Of a stretch of 64,000 nt of DNA, positions 23,013 to 36,391 are shown in pieces. A model generated the notes under the pieces. It saw only the letters and a program-made list of their open reading frames with translations, was not told where the DNA came from and did not search any database. A program made the translations under genes and the position numbers. Origin of the DNA: Selaginella moellendorffii (taxonomy: Eukaryota > Streptophyta > Lycopodiopsida > Selaginellales > Selaginellaceae); assembly GCF_000143415.4 (NCBI RefSeq), contig NW_003314397.1, positions 250,034 to 314,033 of the forward strand, read 5' to 3'. Each line of letters begins with the position of its first letter. Position 1 is the stretch's first letter.

Positions 23013-23316
23013 TGCAGCACGAAAGAAAACGATGAAACAACGAGCCTACTTTGGAAAATACAGTGGAGTGTGATCAAACCTATACGTACTTGGATCTGTG
23101 ATTTGTCGTTCCTGCGTGGGAGGGGATTGTCCGAAGAGTATAAACTCTGGAATATTTGGATTCGCGAGTGGAATCACTCTTTTTGCTTCGTTAACATTCC
23201 TAGAAAACTGCCAAGAGAGATTTAAGTACATCATAGCTTACTTACAATCCTTGTGTGTTGGTTGGTTCTTGCGTGCCGAGTAAAAATCTGGCTTGTTAGA
23301 AAACGAGAAGAAACGA

Positions 23317-26131
23317 TTAGTCGCCTCGGACGTCGCACAGCCGGAGATGTCTCTGAGTTCTCGTGTCCATGAGCCAGCCTTGGACTTGGTAGCCAGCACA
23401 CACAAGCCGTCCTTCGTTGTTTCCCCATACGTGAAACGGCGAATTCATCTCCAAGAGATGTGCTTCTACTGCTCGCTTGACGGCGCTCTCGCCAGGAACT
23501 TTGCTGTGCTTTCCCCAGCCCGTCAGGATGCTGCCATGAAAACCAGGCCGGCCGAGGAGAGCTTAGATCTTGAATGACACGAAAGAAAGGACGCTGTAAG
23601 TTACCTCATATACTTTGGCAGCACCGATCGTCTCTGGCACAAAAACTTTCGGATGTAGAGCAACCACAAGTGAAGCATCGCCTGTGCCGAGCCGACCGAC
23701 ATGAAGTGCAAGTCGAGAAAAAACTGCTGCTCGGAATGCCACCATGCTTTGTCCCAAACATGCCGGTCCTTGGCTGCCTCTACGACTCTTTGAGCACTGT
23801 TCCTCTGAACAAAAGAAAAAAAAAAATGTGACTTTCAGGATTTAAATCCAAAGAAGAAACGCGCCTGCTCGAAGTGCCACAAGACATCTGTTAGTGCGTT
23901 GTAGAATGCCACGGCTGTGTTGTGTCCTAGCGTCGTTAGCTCGTTAAACAACGTCTCGGCGTCTCTCCATACTCGAATCCTAAAGCCCATGAGCAAGCCG
24001 TGTGTAACTCCATACACTCGGCCGTCGAAAACTCTCATGGCCTCTAATAAATTGGATGCATCCTCCACCGATGCACAATGGCTGTATCATGCCAAAAAAA
24101 AAAAAAAAGGAAAAATCGAATTTTTTGTACCTATAAAAGAATTGAAGTACCTGCAAGCGTTGAGGATGGACGAAAACGTCACTACGTTGGGCTTGACACC
24201 GTTTTTAGCCATCTCCCGGAACACCCTCGCAGCAGCAAGCACGAGAGCTTGCTTCTGTTTGGGATCCACAAGAGACTGTTGATCGTCTTGCATCTACAAA
24301 CACAACCAACACTGGGTTTTAAAAGCATCGTCACTCTTGGAAGAAGAAAAAATCGAAGTTTTGGAAAGGTTTTACGTACCATGAGGCACTGCCTTCCATA
24401 GGCATCCAGCAGCGAGTTGTAAGTAATAACATTGGGACGAATGCCATTGTCCGCCATCTCCTCGAGCAAAGCCAGAGCCTCGTCCGGCGATCCATTCTTA
24501 CAGCAGCCATCGACGAGCGTGCTGTAGAGCACAACGTCGGGCTGGAGCCCGGCCTTCTTCACGTCCTGGAACAAAGCCATGGCGTCACGGTGGAATCCAT
24601 GCTTGCAGTAGGCATCGATGAGCGCCGAGTACGTGAGAATGTTTGGAGAGGCCCCGCGCTGCTTCATCTCCTCGAGCAGCGACATGGCCTCGCGAAACTT
24701 GCCTTGCTTGCCGTAGGAATCGAGCAGCGCGTTGTAGGTGACGATATCCTTGGCGAAGCCAGCCTCCTCCATCGCCCGCCGGATGCTGTGGGCCTCGTCA
24801 AAGTTGCCAAGACGAGCGTGGATGTCGACCATGGTGTTGTAGCAAATCCCGTCGGGCTCCACGTTTTGGTTGCGCATCTCTTGAAAGAGCGCGATGGCTT
24901 CGTGAGCGAGGCCGAGCTTGGCGTATCCATCGATCATGGTGCTGTACGTGATGACGCTGGGCTCGATGCCGGAGCTCTTGGCCATGGTTTCCATGAGCGC
25001 AGCGCCGAGATGCATCTGTCCACCGCGGCAGTACGTCGCGATGAGCGTGTTGTAAGTCACGTCGTCCCGAGCGATGCCGCGCTCCTCCATCTCCGCGAAG
25101 ATCCGGTCGCATTCCTCCCAGCGATTGGCTCGCCCGGCGGCGGAGATGAGCGTGTTGAAAGTGATCCTGTCGGGGGACATTCCCTGCTCCAGCATCTCTC
25201 GAAAGATCCGGAGCGCTGTCGGGTAGTCGCCACCTTTGCTGCAGGCGTCGATCACGGCGTTGTAGACGACGAGGTTGGGCTTGCAAACCACTTTCATGGC
25301 CTCGAAAATCTCCACCGCCTTGGCCAGCTTGCCGCTGCGGCCATAGGCGCAGATCAAGGACGAGTAGACGAACACGTTGTTGCCAAACCCAGCGCCTACT
25401 GCCCGATCGAAGATCAACTGCGCCCAATCGGATCGACCAAGCCGCCCGAGCGAGCTGATGATCGTGCTCGTCACCTTGTCCCACTGGCTGCGGAGATTCT
25501 GCTGGAGGACCATCCAGTCGAAGCTCTTGACCACCTTCTCCCACTGCCCCGAGTGGCCGAGCTCGCGGACAATGAATGGGAGATCGTCTGGGCCGAGGAG
25601 ATGCGCCGAGACTTGGTCCAGCAATGCGGGCATGAGCGATGGCGATGGCGACTTGATCATGTGTTTCACGGCGGAGGAGAGCACGGGCTTGATCGGCTTG
25701 CCTGGAGCGCTGCTGGGTCGGCCCAGATGCGAGAGCTTGGAGACGAGGCGGGTGGATTTGCGGCCGCAGAAATCCGAGCCCAGCGATGGCGGCCGAGCGG
25801 CGGTAGAGGCGGCGGCGGCGGCGGCGGTGGCGGTCATGGCGGAGGCGCCCGCAGGGCATCGCCAGCTCGCGGCGGCATCAAGGCCAGCTCCAGAGATGGC
25901 GCTCGTCGCCCAGGGGGGGCTCCCGGGGCGCCCCCCAGCGAGCGAGAGGCGATTGCGGCGGCGCGGGGCGAATTCTTCGTGGGCGGCGCGGAGGATCTTA
26001 CCGGCGGCCGGGGAGGAGCGGTCCAGTGGATGGGACGAGGACCAGGATCCGCGCGAGGAGGTGGGCTGAGGTCCATTGGGATTTGCCGCACTGCCCTGCG
26101 CAGTGCTCAGCGACGAAGAAGATGCTGACAT
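23317..26131 (-). CDS. GUN1: GUN1: plastid PPR-SMR retrograde-signalling protein
   Basis: Chloroplast nucleoid-associated PPR protein with a C-terminal SMR domain, central to plastid-to-nucleus signalling. Five exons (26131-24380, 24293-24151, 24081-23865, 23804-23605, 23530-23317) give 841 residues. After a Ser/Pro/Ala-rich transit-peptide-like N-terminus comes the conserved [15 protein letters not shown] block. About ten P-type 35-residue PPR motifs follow (for example [60 protein letters not shown]). Downstream exons keep [58 protein letters not shown] and the SMR stretch [12 protein letters not shown]. The intron after exon 3 has to be GC-AG (CAG|GCGCGT) to keep equal length with the family; this junction is the least certain. 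The ATG lies 135 bp from the divergent NOP16 start. Confidence 0.92.
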
Positions 26132-26266
26132 CACCGCAAGCCCTAGTCCTAGTCACGCCGCGATATTTCATTTCAAGGCGTATCTTCTGCCATGTGGACT
26201 TTGGCTTACCCGCCACGTAGAATTAAAGTTTAGGGCTTGCCACGTCGGCTTCTTCATCTAGGGTTT

Positions 26267-26896
26267 ATGGCGAGATCGAGAGCCAAGTACCGGAAGAACA
26301 GGCCCAAGGTGCGCGTTCGAGTGCCAAAGAAGCCCAAGAGGCCGCAAGCGCAGGATGTTGCCATCCCCGGCTCGCAAGAAATGTGAGTTTTGCTTTCTTC
26401 CAGCCTTGGGATCGAAGGATCGATCGCTTTGATTTGCAGACTTAAGCTAGATGAGAAGACCGTGACGGCGAGCTACAAATCGGCGGGGATTCTTGCCGAT
26501 CCAAATCGTCTCCAGTCGCACGACTTGCCACTGACCGATGCTGTGATGGAATCGCTCGAGACCGACGGTGAGGGCCTCTTCCAAAGAGAAGAAAAATTTG
26601 ATTTTGAGAGCTGCTTTTATAGATGTTCGCTCTGCTCTTGGCAAGAAACGAAGGGATGGGAAGAATGCTGGCTTGCAGCGTCTCACAAAGATGCAGAGAG
26701 TCCATATCGCGCGGCTCATCAAACAGTATGGGAACGACTTCGAGGTGAAACAACTTTGGATCGATCACTTAGCATTTCTCTCTCTTTCTCTTAATCGCAG
26801 GCAATGGCGAGAGACATAAAGCTCAACACCATGCAGCATTCTCAAGGAGTTCTCAGGAAGCTCTGTGCAAGGTTTCACGCGTACCATCAGCTATGA
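26267..26896 (+). CDS. NOP16: Ribosome biogenesis protein Nop16
   Basis: Nucleolar protein of 60S subunit assembly. Four exons (26267-26382, 26440-26567, 26623-26744, 26801-26896) give 153 residues. Family marks: basic N-terminus MARSRAKYRKNRPKVRVRVP, LPLTDAVMESLETD, ALGKKRRDGKNAGLQRLT, LIKQYGNDFEAMARDIKLNT and MQHSQGVLRKLC. The stop codon is only 55 bp from that of the convergent DWF5 gene, so the 3' ends of the two transcripts probably overlap. Confidence 0.93.
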
Positions 26897-26951
26897 ACTC
26901 CAAGACAATAGTTTTTTTCCCATGAACCAAAAAGAAATGGAACAACTTAAC

Positions 26952-28966
26952 TTAGTACACGCCAGGGAGTACCTTGTAAGGAACTTCTCGGCAGTACAGG
27001 TCCCAGAATTTTTTGTACCTGGATAGGAAAAAATGTGTAAGAGCGTGAACGAAATGAAATGCGAGATCTTACTTCGTCCGGCATCTTTGATCGTCGCGGA
27101 CGGCTCGGTCCAGGAGCAAAATTGTGAGAAAAACAACATAAAAGTATGGAAGGAACTGAAAATCCAAAAACCTCGAGGTTAGTCTTGCATGGCATATATG
27201 ATCAGGAAACGTTCTTACGTGTTCGAAGAGAGCAGGCACAGACCAAAAGAAGGCCGCGGATATTTCTGGGACGTAGTGGAAGTGGCGTGCGAGCCCCCAC
27301 CTGCAAATTCAAAGTTAAAATTTTGATTCTTCATAGACTGTCATGCTTACCAGCCGGAAGTTAAAAGCAAGCTCTTCTTTGTCTCTCCCTTTTCGGTCAC
27401 GTAAGTGGCCTCAATCTACAAAATCCACCGAGCTAATAAGCTACCAGATAGATTTGCTTGTTTCAAAGTGTACCTTGCCTGGTGCTTTCCCCCATATTGT
27501 ACATTTTCCGTTGGTGCTTCGGAAATGCTGGCGTTGGCGATCACAGTCGTAGTTTATATAGATACAGGCAAGACCTGCAACCAAAATGGCCAGAGCAAGC
27601 TAGATAGCAAACAAAACAGAGTGAGTGCCTTTGAGCAGTCCATAAAACACATCTACGATACCTGTGTACCAAGCTCATTGGAATGACGAACGAGATACAA
27701 AGCTGGAGAAGTATAAACCGATGGAACCCAGACGAGACACCCCCAGCATATGTAAAACCCAGCTACAGCGTACAATCGTGTATAGCGTGTTAGTTCTTGG
27801 ATCGCAAGAAGTTCCTATCGAAGTGAACTATCATACCGCGATCGTGTGCGATGTCCATGGTGCACCAGTAACCCGATTCCCACCAGAAAAACTTTGTGAT
27901 GTACACCAGCATGAGGCACGTACTGACGAGCATTGAGTCCGAGACTTTGCCATATAACTCATGCTGCTTGATGCAGTACGTGATGGCCAAAACAGCCCAC
28001 GACATCATCCCAAAGCGACAGTTTGCGAACGTCTTGATGTCAAAGGAGCTTCCGATTCGGGGATACAGTTCCATACCCTGAGCAAAGCGTGTCAACAAGA
28101 TAAGATAAGTAGCATTGGCGATTTGTTTACCCAGTAAAAGTCTGCTATGAAGTTTCCGGTTGATCCAGAGTCAGACGACGAAGGTGCAACGTGACCCTGC
28201 ACAGAATTGCGTCAAAGTTCGTATGGTCAGCCGCACAGACTTGCCTTGCCTTGATATAGAGAAGAACACAAAAAACTATGCTGCCAAAAATGAGAGTAGA
28301 AAAGATCTCTCCGAGGTGATCGTAGACAAGAGCTGGATTGAACCATCCAAATCTAAACAAAGAGCTCACTCAGAGTCTGGAAAAACGAGGAAGAATTCTA
28401 TGCACGACATACCTCCACATTGCCGTGTATACCACCAAAGTCGTCACATACGCCGCCATGCCATTGGCCTGCCAAGGTTTTCACAATGTCCTCAAGATCT
28501 TTGTTCTAGTAGAGAAAGAGCATACCTTGTAGACTGGACGATTTCCAGATGGAGACACGGGCCCTATAAACTTCTTGCCAGGCAATGCCAGCAGCAAAAA
28601 CGCTTCAAACAATCCAAACGCTGCGATGATCTTGCATGCTGTGAGCGTCGGCCTCGGCCAGATCTCCACGAGCGCCTGAAATCCCTTGGCCTGCGCGAGA
28701 TCCCAGAAGCTCGACACAGCGCCATGCCCGTGCACCAGCGTGTACCATCTGATCCAGAGCGAGGATTTCATGGCCGCGAATCAATGCGAGGGGAATACTC
28801 ACAGAACGATCACAAAAGGCGGGCAGAAGAGAAGCAATCCGAGCATCGAGACGTAAGTCACGGACGCCGAATGCCCCGCGACTGTGCCAAACGATGAGGC
28901 CTTGGCGCCGCCAGCGCCGCCGCCCTTGATCTTCCTGGCATCCTTTCCTCCGATCGATGACGCCAT
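26952..28966 (-). CDS. DWF5: 7-dehydrocholesterol (sterol delta-7) reductase
   Basis: ER membrane enzyme that reduces the delta-7 double bond of sterols with NADPH, on the route to campesterol and brassinosteroids. Twelve exons (28966-28803, 28748-28526, 28468-28413, 28352-28250, 28196-28131, 28077-27837, 27762-27662, 27599-27474, 27415-27351, 27300-27219, 27155-27073, 27018-26952) give 458 residues. Conserved stretches: WYTLVHGHG, FGWFNPALVYDHLGEIFSTL, YIKGHVAPSS, DFYWGMELYPRIG, FFWWESGYWCTMDIAHDRAG, WGCLVWVPSVYTSP, CIYINYDCDRQRQ and the ERG4/ERG24 signature LLTSGWWGLARHFHYVPEI, ending VLPGVY. Multiple membrane spans are evident. Exon 4 ends at a GC donor (AAG|GCAAGG); only this keeps YIK-GHVAPSS. 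The N-terminal Gly/Ala/Lys stretch is longer than in Arabidopsis. Confidence 0.96.
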
Positions 28967-29109
28967 AGATCCTAGCGCTAAACGAGAATAAGAAAAAACC
29001 TCAAGCACATAACATGGATCCAAATTCGAAAAAGAAAAAGTATGTCCGAACACAAAATCTCGACCGTCCGATGCTCGAGCTCTGGACCGTCCGATCGGGG
29101 AGCCTTCGT

Positions 29110-31009
29110 CTACCTCTGGATGTAGCCTTCATCGTATTGATCCTCCTCGCCATGGATGTCGATCTCGTCCAGGAGAGCTCCATGAGACGATTTTCTCCTC
29201 CCAGGAGCGAGGAGCGATGTCTCCATCGCATCGTCGCCAGCGCTACTTCGCCTACCGCTACGCCTGCTATCGATTAAGCTGGAGTTCCTGCTCTCCACGG
29301 GGCTTCTAATGTGGAGAATGGAGCCCATGGATGGCTGCCTGTTGGGAAGCGGCGGTAGCGCGGCCTTGAACAAAGCTGCCTCGAAGGAATGAGGCTGCTG
29401 CTGCGGCTGCTGTGGATCGTTGGGAAAGTTTCCAAAGCCCGAGAGTGACGACTGTGGAGAGGGACGAGCTTGAGTCTTCCTCCTTCCGGCCTCGCCACTC
29501 AAAGAGCCACCTTGACTAATGAAGGACGCGCGAGAGAAGGCGGCGCTGCCGAAAGAGGCGCCGCCAAGGCCAAGAGTGGAGGCCGAGGCTGGATCGATTG
29601 TTCCAGCTCCAAACATCTTGCTGTGCCTGCGAAGCGTGTCCATCTCTTGGCCTGTGGGAACGAACGTCCGTGCTCGGTATCTCATTGGAGCCTCTTGGCT
29701 TCCATCGCTGTAGAGCACGTAGTCGTGATAAGTTGGAGCAAACTGCAAGACAAGAGCTTTGCCTTTCGATGAGAAAACAAGACCTTGAGAATTTTTACCT
29801 GATGGAGTGTGTCGTGGACAACGTCGTTCAAGCTGAGAGCATGGCTGAGACTGGCCCAAAAACTTAAGTTCCCGGAGCCTCCGACGTTGGCTTCGGCGTA
29901 CTGCTTGTATGGAAACGCGTAGACGTGCCCCATTGCCGCTATCAGCATCTCAAAGCACACCAAGAAGTTCTGGACGATCTCGGCCTCGTCTGCAGTTTTT
30001 ATATATCCCATCTTCGCGACAATATAAACTCCCACTCCCTACGCAAATCGAGGAACATCACAACAATGAAACGAGAAGGGAAGGATTAAGTACCTGCCAG
30101 TACGTGAGAAAGACCACCGATTTGATGATGATAAACTTTGGCAGAGCTTTGTAAGGCCTCAAGAGATCAGCACAGGCAACGTAGAACAAAACGAGCACGT
30201 ACAGCGCAACCGAGTAGGAAACGGTGTAGATGAGCGTGATGTAGAGATAGCCCGACGTGACGCTGAAGTTTCCATCGTCGTAGAGATCGAGCGAATAAAG
30301 GATGAAGGTGGCGGCGACCAGCAGCGGCTTGATGATCACAAACTGGATACCACCTTGCTTGCACCTCCGGATAAACACCCTGCAAAGCAATCACAAGCGC
30401 ACTCATCAGCAAAGGAAACAACTTGTTCTTGTTTTTCTTTTGCGGTGCTGATCCTTACAGTGTTTGAGTCGTCCGAAATTGAGGAGAAGGCCAAGCACGA
30501 ACCCGTCAAGGGGGATGGGATCCATGCAGCAAGTCATGAGATGCCAAGACGGCTTGAGCATTCGTCCCTGCAAGCTCTGGACGACAGAGCCAGGCCCGCC
30601 AACCCAAGCAAGGCACAAAGAAAGAAAATTATAGATGACAAAGGCCTCGTATCTGCATAAGAGAAACACCACCAAGAACAAAGAAGGAAAAATTTCCTAT
30701 TCAGTCTCGCAGAAAAGAAGAATTTTTACCCACATTTGACACACAGAATCGAAGTAGACAGCGTACTCTTGATATAAAATGCATAGAAAGGACATCAACG
30801 CGAAGATCTGGCAGCCGGGAATTTGTCGAGATTCGGAGGCAAATTGGGAAGGAGCCACTTACTGGGACCATGAAGACGATTCGCACAGTGTAGCGCTGGA
30901 ATGTAGGCTCCGTGTAGTTGAACAAATGCATCACGATGTGCCATAGCGCCATAAAAATCGCGGAGAAAGAAAAGAATCCCGCCAAGCCCAGCACGGCAGA
31001 TGATGCCAT
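29110..31009 (-). CDS. LAZ1: LAZ1 / TMEM184 (OST-alpha, DUF300) membrane protein
   Basis: Seven-span organic-solute-transporter-alpha family; plant LAZ1 acts at the vacuolar membrane in brassinosteroid signalling and cell death. Six exons (31009-30863, 30807-30734, 30652-30503, 30379-30094, 30038-29799, 29742-29110) give 509 residues. Family marks: NYTEPTFQRYTVRIVFMVP, YEAFVIYNFLSLCLAWVGGP, LKPSWHLMTCC, FIRRCKQGGIQFVIIKPLL, YVLVLFYVACADLL, PKFIIIKSVVFLTYWQG, AMGHVYAFPYKQYA, FAPTYHDYVLY and TFVPTGQEMDTLRRH. The last exon adds a Ser/Gln/Arg-rich cytosolic tail ending in an acidic DEIDIHGEEDQYDEG, probably for sorting or phosphorylation. Exon 2 uses a GTGGGT donor and exon 3 a GTTCGT donor, both weak. 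It lies head-to-tail with MPDU1. Confidence 0.93.
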
Positions 31010-31157
31010 CCGCCATGAACACACACAGGAACCCTAGCCCCTTCTTGCACAAGTAGCCGTTGGATCCTGTTTGGATCGGACGGTCCGCGGAGATACGTTT
31101 TCATGTTAAGTTACTGGGAGAAAAAAATCACTGGAGAGCGAAAGCTCTTCAAAGCTT

Positions 31158-32289
31158 TCAGTCTCTCCTCAATTTCATCTGGTTATACAGCAAAAACTGG
31201 ATCATCACGACTCCGTTTGTCAAAACCCCGAGAATGCTACCAACGATCACTGAAAAAAAACCAAGAAAACTTTGATGAGCGAAAATCAATCGGACAACCG
31301 AGCGAGGCTTACTGCTTGTTGGAGCACTCTCTTGAATGCTTGTGAACAGACGAACTGTGGCAAAACAAAAACAAAAGCGATGGCTCAAAGCAAATAACAA
31401 AGTGACTACTTACCGAAACACCCAGCAAAGCTCATGAAATTGGTAAGAAAGCTAAGCTGGCCGGTGCTCTTGTTCTGGAACAAAACCAGTAGAGTTGAGA
31501 GAAGTCATCTTAGAAGCTGCAAACCTTGTAATTCTCGAAAATTTGCGGCAATCGCGAGCAAAAGAAGATGAGATGCTGGCAAGCCTGAAAAACAAAAAGA
31601 GTTTTTGAGATGGTCTTTTGCTGTAGAACTTCTTACGTAAAGGGCCTCGAACATATTCGCATCCAGCTTTCCTGCCAACAGCATCGGAGCAATTGCACAG
31701 TATCTGTTTTTTTAATCGTTAAAGTTAGAACTCGGAACTGCGAAGGAAGAAAGGCATCTCGAAAAGGATACAATGCTGATTTTGCCCAGACGTTAAGTCC
31801 ACGATTTGGAGAGTATTGGTATAAAAGTGCCACCAAGACAATCGCTGAAGAAAACCATTCGATGTGAGTGAAAAATAAAAATCTCTTCCACGGTCACTTA
31901 CTTTGAATGAGAAGAAACACTAGTTCTCCATAGGCCGAGAAGGCCAAGCCTTTGAAGAGGCAATACGCGAGAGCGATGGTAAATCCCACCACTTCCAACT
32001 CAAAGGATGGAATGCTCAGCCCCTGGATGCTCTTGTTCTTCATAATCACGTGAATCTGAGGAGTTCCAATCCAACGGATAGTCAATGCAATCGAGCTAGC
32101 TCGAATCGAAGAGATGGATTTTAGTTCATACGCTACCTGTGGAACCTTGACGATCGTGGAAGCAAGGATGATGCAGTAGCCCAGGACCTTGGAGAGGAGC
32201 GGGAGAATGCACTCCTTGGCGGGCAGTTGGGCGTTGCCGAGCGCATTGAGCGCGCAGCCAAAATCCATGCCTGCGAATTCGAGCTCCAT
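31158..32289 (-). CDS. MPDU1: MPDU1 (PQ-loop, dolichol-phosphate-sugar utilisation), frameshifted
   Basis: ER PQ-loop membrane protein required for use of dolichol-phosphate-mannose and -glucose in glycan assembly. Eight exons (32289-32137, 32055-31902, 31844-31772, 31703-31637, 31585-31525, 31474-31414, 31354-31313, 31249-31158). Family marks: first PQ loop in CIILASTIVKVPQ, SIQGLSIPSFELEVVG, LYCAIAPMLLAGKLDANMFE, QHLIFF, NKSTGQLSFLTNFMSFAG, RLFTSIQE and GVLTNGVVMIQFLLYN. Exon lengths sum to 703 nt, one more than a multiple of three. The fault is in exon 5, where a five-base T run (A run at 31560-31564 on the plus strand) has one base too many just before the second PQ motif (SRLPQ). All other junctions are clean. 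Either a sequence error or a very recent loss-of-function allele; without the extra base the product is 233 residues. Confidence 0.88.
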
Positions 32290-32450
32290 CGGAAGATCAA
32301 GCGCCCAGCCCCAGCTCCATCGCCCTAAAAAGAAGATCTACAAGCAACGCTTGACCTGACGATACACGTGGCGTCTCGAGACTGGCGGAGGTTTTCTCAT
32401 GGCATTAATACATTGTCGGCATTTTTTGCTATGTACGGCCTCGTATATAC

Positions 32451-32458
32451 TATATAAA
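32451..32458 (+). promoter_or_regulatory. TATA box of the NTRC gene
   Basis: TATATAAA on the plus strand 71 bp upstream of the NTRC ATG, at a spacing that would give a short 5' leader of about 40 nt. Confidence 0.5.
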
Positions 32459-32528
32459 GCCAGAGGGTACGGTAGTGGCCCCCCACTTAGTTTCATTCTT
32501 TCATTCTAGAGCCTCCTTCCTCCCCTCC

Positions 32529-34788
<2,260 letters not shown>

Positions 34789-34959
34789 GTAGCTCATATT
34801 TTTCGTGGATCGATTTTGTTCCATCCACTGAGCCAAATTCTCTATCGGGGTTGTTTTATATAAGCGAATAATCATTCACAACAACTAAAAGATACCATGT
34901 TTGAAACAAGCATATACCACGTTAGAGCGAGCTTTGAATCGCTGGAGGAGCTCGAGTAC

Positions 34960-35961
34960 TTAGGGCCCGATGTAGCGGCTGACAAAGAAGAGGAATCCAT
35001 AGGTGACGAGCATGGCCGCCCATCCGCCCAGCGTGACCCGGAGCGCCGCCTTGCCCATGGCGGCTCCGCCCAGCCGCGCGCCCAGCGCCCCGAACGCCGC
35101 CAGCGCCGCCGTGGACGACACCAGCAGCGCCGTGAGGCGGTACTTGTAAGTCCCCACAAACGCGCCCGCCAGCAGCGGCACCGCGCCGCCCACCGAGAAG
35201 GCCAGCGCCGACGCCGTGGCGGCCTGCATTGGATTGGACAGGCCGTCCAGATCGATCCCCAGCTCGTCCCGCGCGTGAGCTTTGAGCGCTCCATCGGCGT
35301 GGCTCGACAGCTCCTCCGCGACTTGCTTGGCCAGGTAGTAGCTCAGCCCGCGGCTCACGTAGATCTGCGCCAGCTCTTCCAGCTCTCGCTCCGGCCCGGC
35401 CATGTGTTCTTGCTTCTCCTTCTCCAGATCGGCCAGCTCGGTGTCGCGCTGCGAGTAGACCGACACGAACTCGCCGATCGCCATGCTGCAAGCTCCCGCG
35501 ATGAGCCCCGCGATGCCCGAGAGGAGCGAAGCTTTGACGTCGTACTTCACTGCGCTCACGCCAACCATGATGGAGGCGACGGAGATGAGGCCATCGTTTG
35601 CTCCTAGCACCATTGCTCGCAGCCATGGCGAGCGCTGCGAGTAGTGTGTGTCGTGGCCGTCTTCCTCCGGGCGGAGTGGATCGCCCGAGCTCGAGTGGAG
35701 CAGGATTGGAAGCCCCGGAACTCCCCCGCCTCCTCCTCCTGGAACTCCTGGAGCTGCCGCTACTGCCGCTAGTGCTTGGTGGTGGGAGAGTGACGAGAGT
35801 GAGAGTGTGTGAGACTGGGAGGCGTGAGACTGTGGCGTGGGAGGCTGCGAGTCGAGCGTGCAAAGTGAGAGGTGATGCTCTGCTGCTGCTACCATCGCCA
35901 TCCCCGTGGTGGTGGTGGTGGTGGTGGTGGTGGTGGAATGATGATCTCCTCCTCTAACCAT
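34960..35961 (-). CDS. Vacuolar iron transporter-like protein (VTL/CCC1 family)
   Basis: Intronless, 333 residues. About 105 low-complexity residues (poly-Thr, Ser/His/Gln, Gly/Pro) precede a CCC1/VIT domain: AMVLGANDGLISVASIMVGV, GIAGLIAGACSMAIGEFVSV, the charged loop with QRDTELADLEKEKQEH, YYLAKQVAEELS and ARDELGID, then three Ala/Gly/Leu-rich spans ending FFVSRYIGP. The loop is shorter than in canonical VIT1, as in the nodulin-21/VTL branch. The family moves Fe(II) or Mn(II) into vacuoles by proton exchange. The poly-Thr run at residues 10-19 is coded by a trinucleotide microsatellite and should be length-variable. The start codon is 40 bp from a possible divergent ORF. Confidence 0.93.
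   Translation of the reverse strand: MVRGGDHHSTTTTTTTTTTGMAMVAAAEHHLSLCTLDSQPPTPQSHASQSHTLSLSSLSHHQALAAVAAAPGVPGGGGGGVPGLPILLHSSSGDPLRPEEDGHDTHYSQRSPWLRAMVLGANDGLISVASIMVGVSAVKYDVKASLLSGIAGLIAGACSMAIGEFVSVYSQRDTELADLEKEKQEHMAGPERELEELAQIYVSRGLSYYLAKQVAEELSSHADGALKAHARDELGIDLDGLSNPMQAATASALAFSVGGAVPLLAGAFVGTYKYRLTALLVSSTAALAAFGALGARLGGAAMGKAALRVTLGGWAAMLVTYGFLFFVSRYIGP
35906..35936. repeat. (GGT)n trinucleotide microsatellite inside the VIT-like gene
   Basis: About ten GGT units on the plus strand, read as ACC codons (poly-Thr) on the coding minus strand near the N-terminus of the VIT-like protein. Confidence 0.85.
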
Positions 35962-36001
35962 CTTTCTTCTCTTTCACAGAGCTTGGAGCTATAGCAAAGC
36001 G

Positions 36002-36391
36002 ATGGATTTGGAGGAGCAAAGCGTCGTCGTGCGAGGGCATGAGGAATTGGAAAAGCTGCTGCACAAGATATATACCATGTCGGTAAGTGTCCAGAGTCAC
36101 TGTCTTTGCATTCCCCGCTTACTTCTCTCTTTGGTCCCGCAGAGCAGTGGAGAAGGATGGCGTGACGAGGAGAAGGGGAGCAAGAAGAAGAATAATGGAG
36201 TAAAAAAGCTCCAAGGTGGTGGTGCTGCTGGTGGTGGTCACGCTCGCAATCGTAACGACGACATTGTCAGCAAAATTCTGTGCTCTCAGATGCTACTTGT
36301 GGCGATGCTGCTGCCCGATGCTCGATGCTCGCTGCTGTGCGTGTTTCTTTTCGAGGATTGCCGGCGGTCAAGCAGCAGTTGGGAAAAGTAA
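36002..36391 (+). CDS. Doubtful small gene divergent from the VIT-like gene
   Basis: An ATG opens MDLEEQSVVVRGHEELEKLL. A possible intron with a GTAAGT donor after the MS codons (about 36082) and a GCAG acceptor (about 36142) would lead to a basic, low-complexity sequence (EEKGSKKKNNGVKKLQGG). No domain is recognised. It may simply be the upstream region of the VIT-like gene. Confidence 0.25.
   Translation: MDLEEQSVVVRGHEELEKLLHKIYTMSVSVQSHCLCIPRLLLSLVPQSSGEGWRDEEKGSKKKNNGVKKLQGGGAAGGGHARNRNDDIVSKILCSQMLLVAMLLPDARCSLLCVFLFEDCRRSSSSWEK

Noticed and set aside
23020-23316. Short minus-strand frame (62 codons) between the citrate-binding-like gene and GUN1
   Set aside because: No ATG-led domain; fits GUN1 3' untranslated sequence and the next promoter.
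24590-26128. 512-codon open frame on the plus strand
   Set aside because: Exact antisense shadow of the GC-rich GUN1 first exon; no start context or domain.
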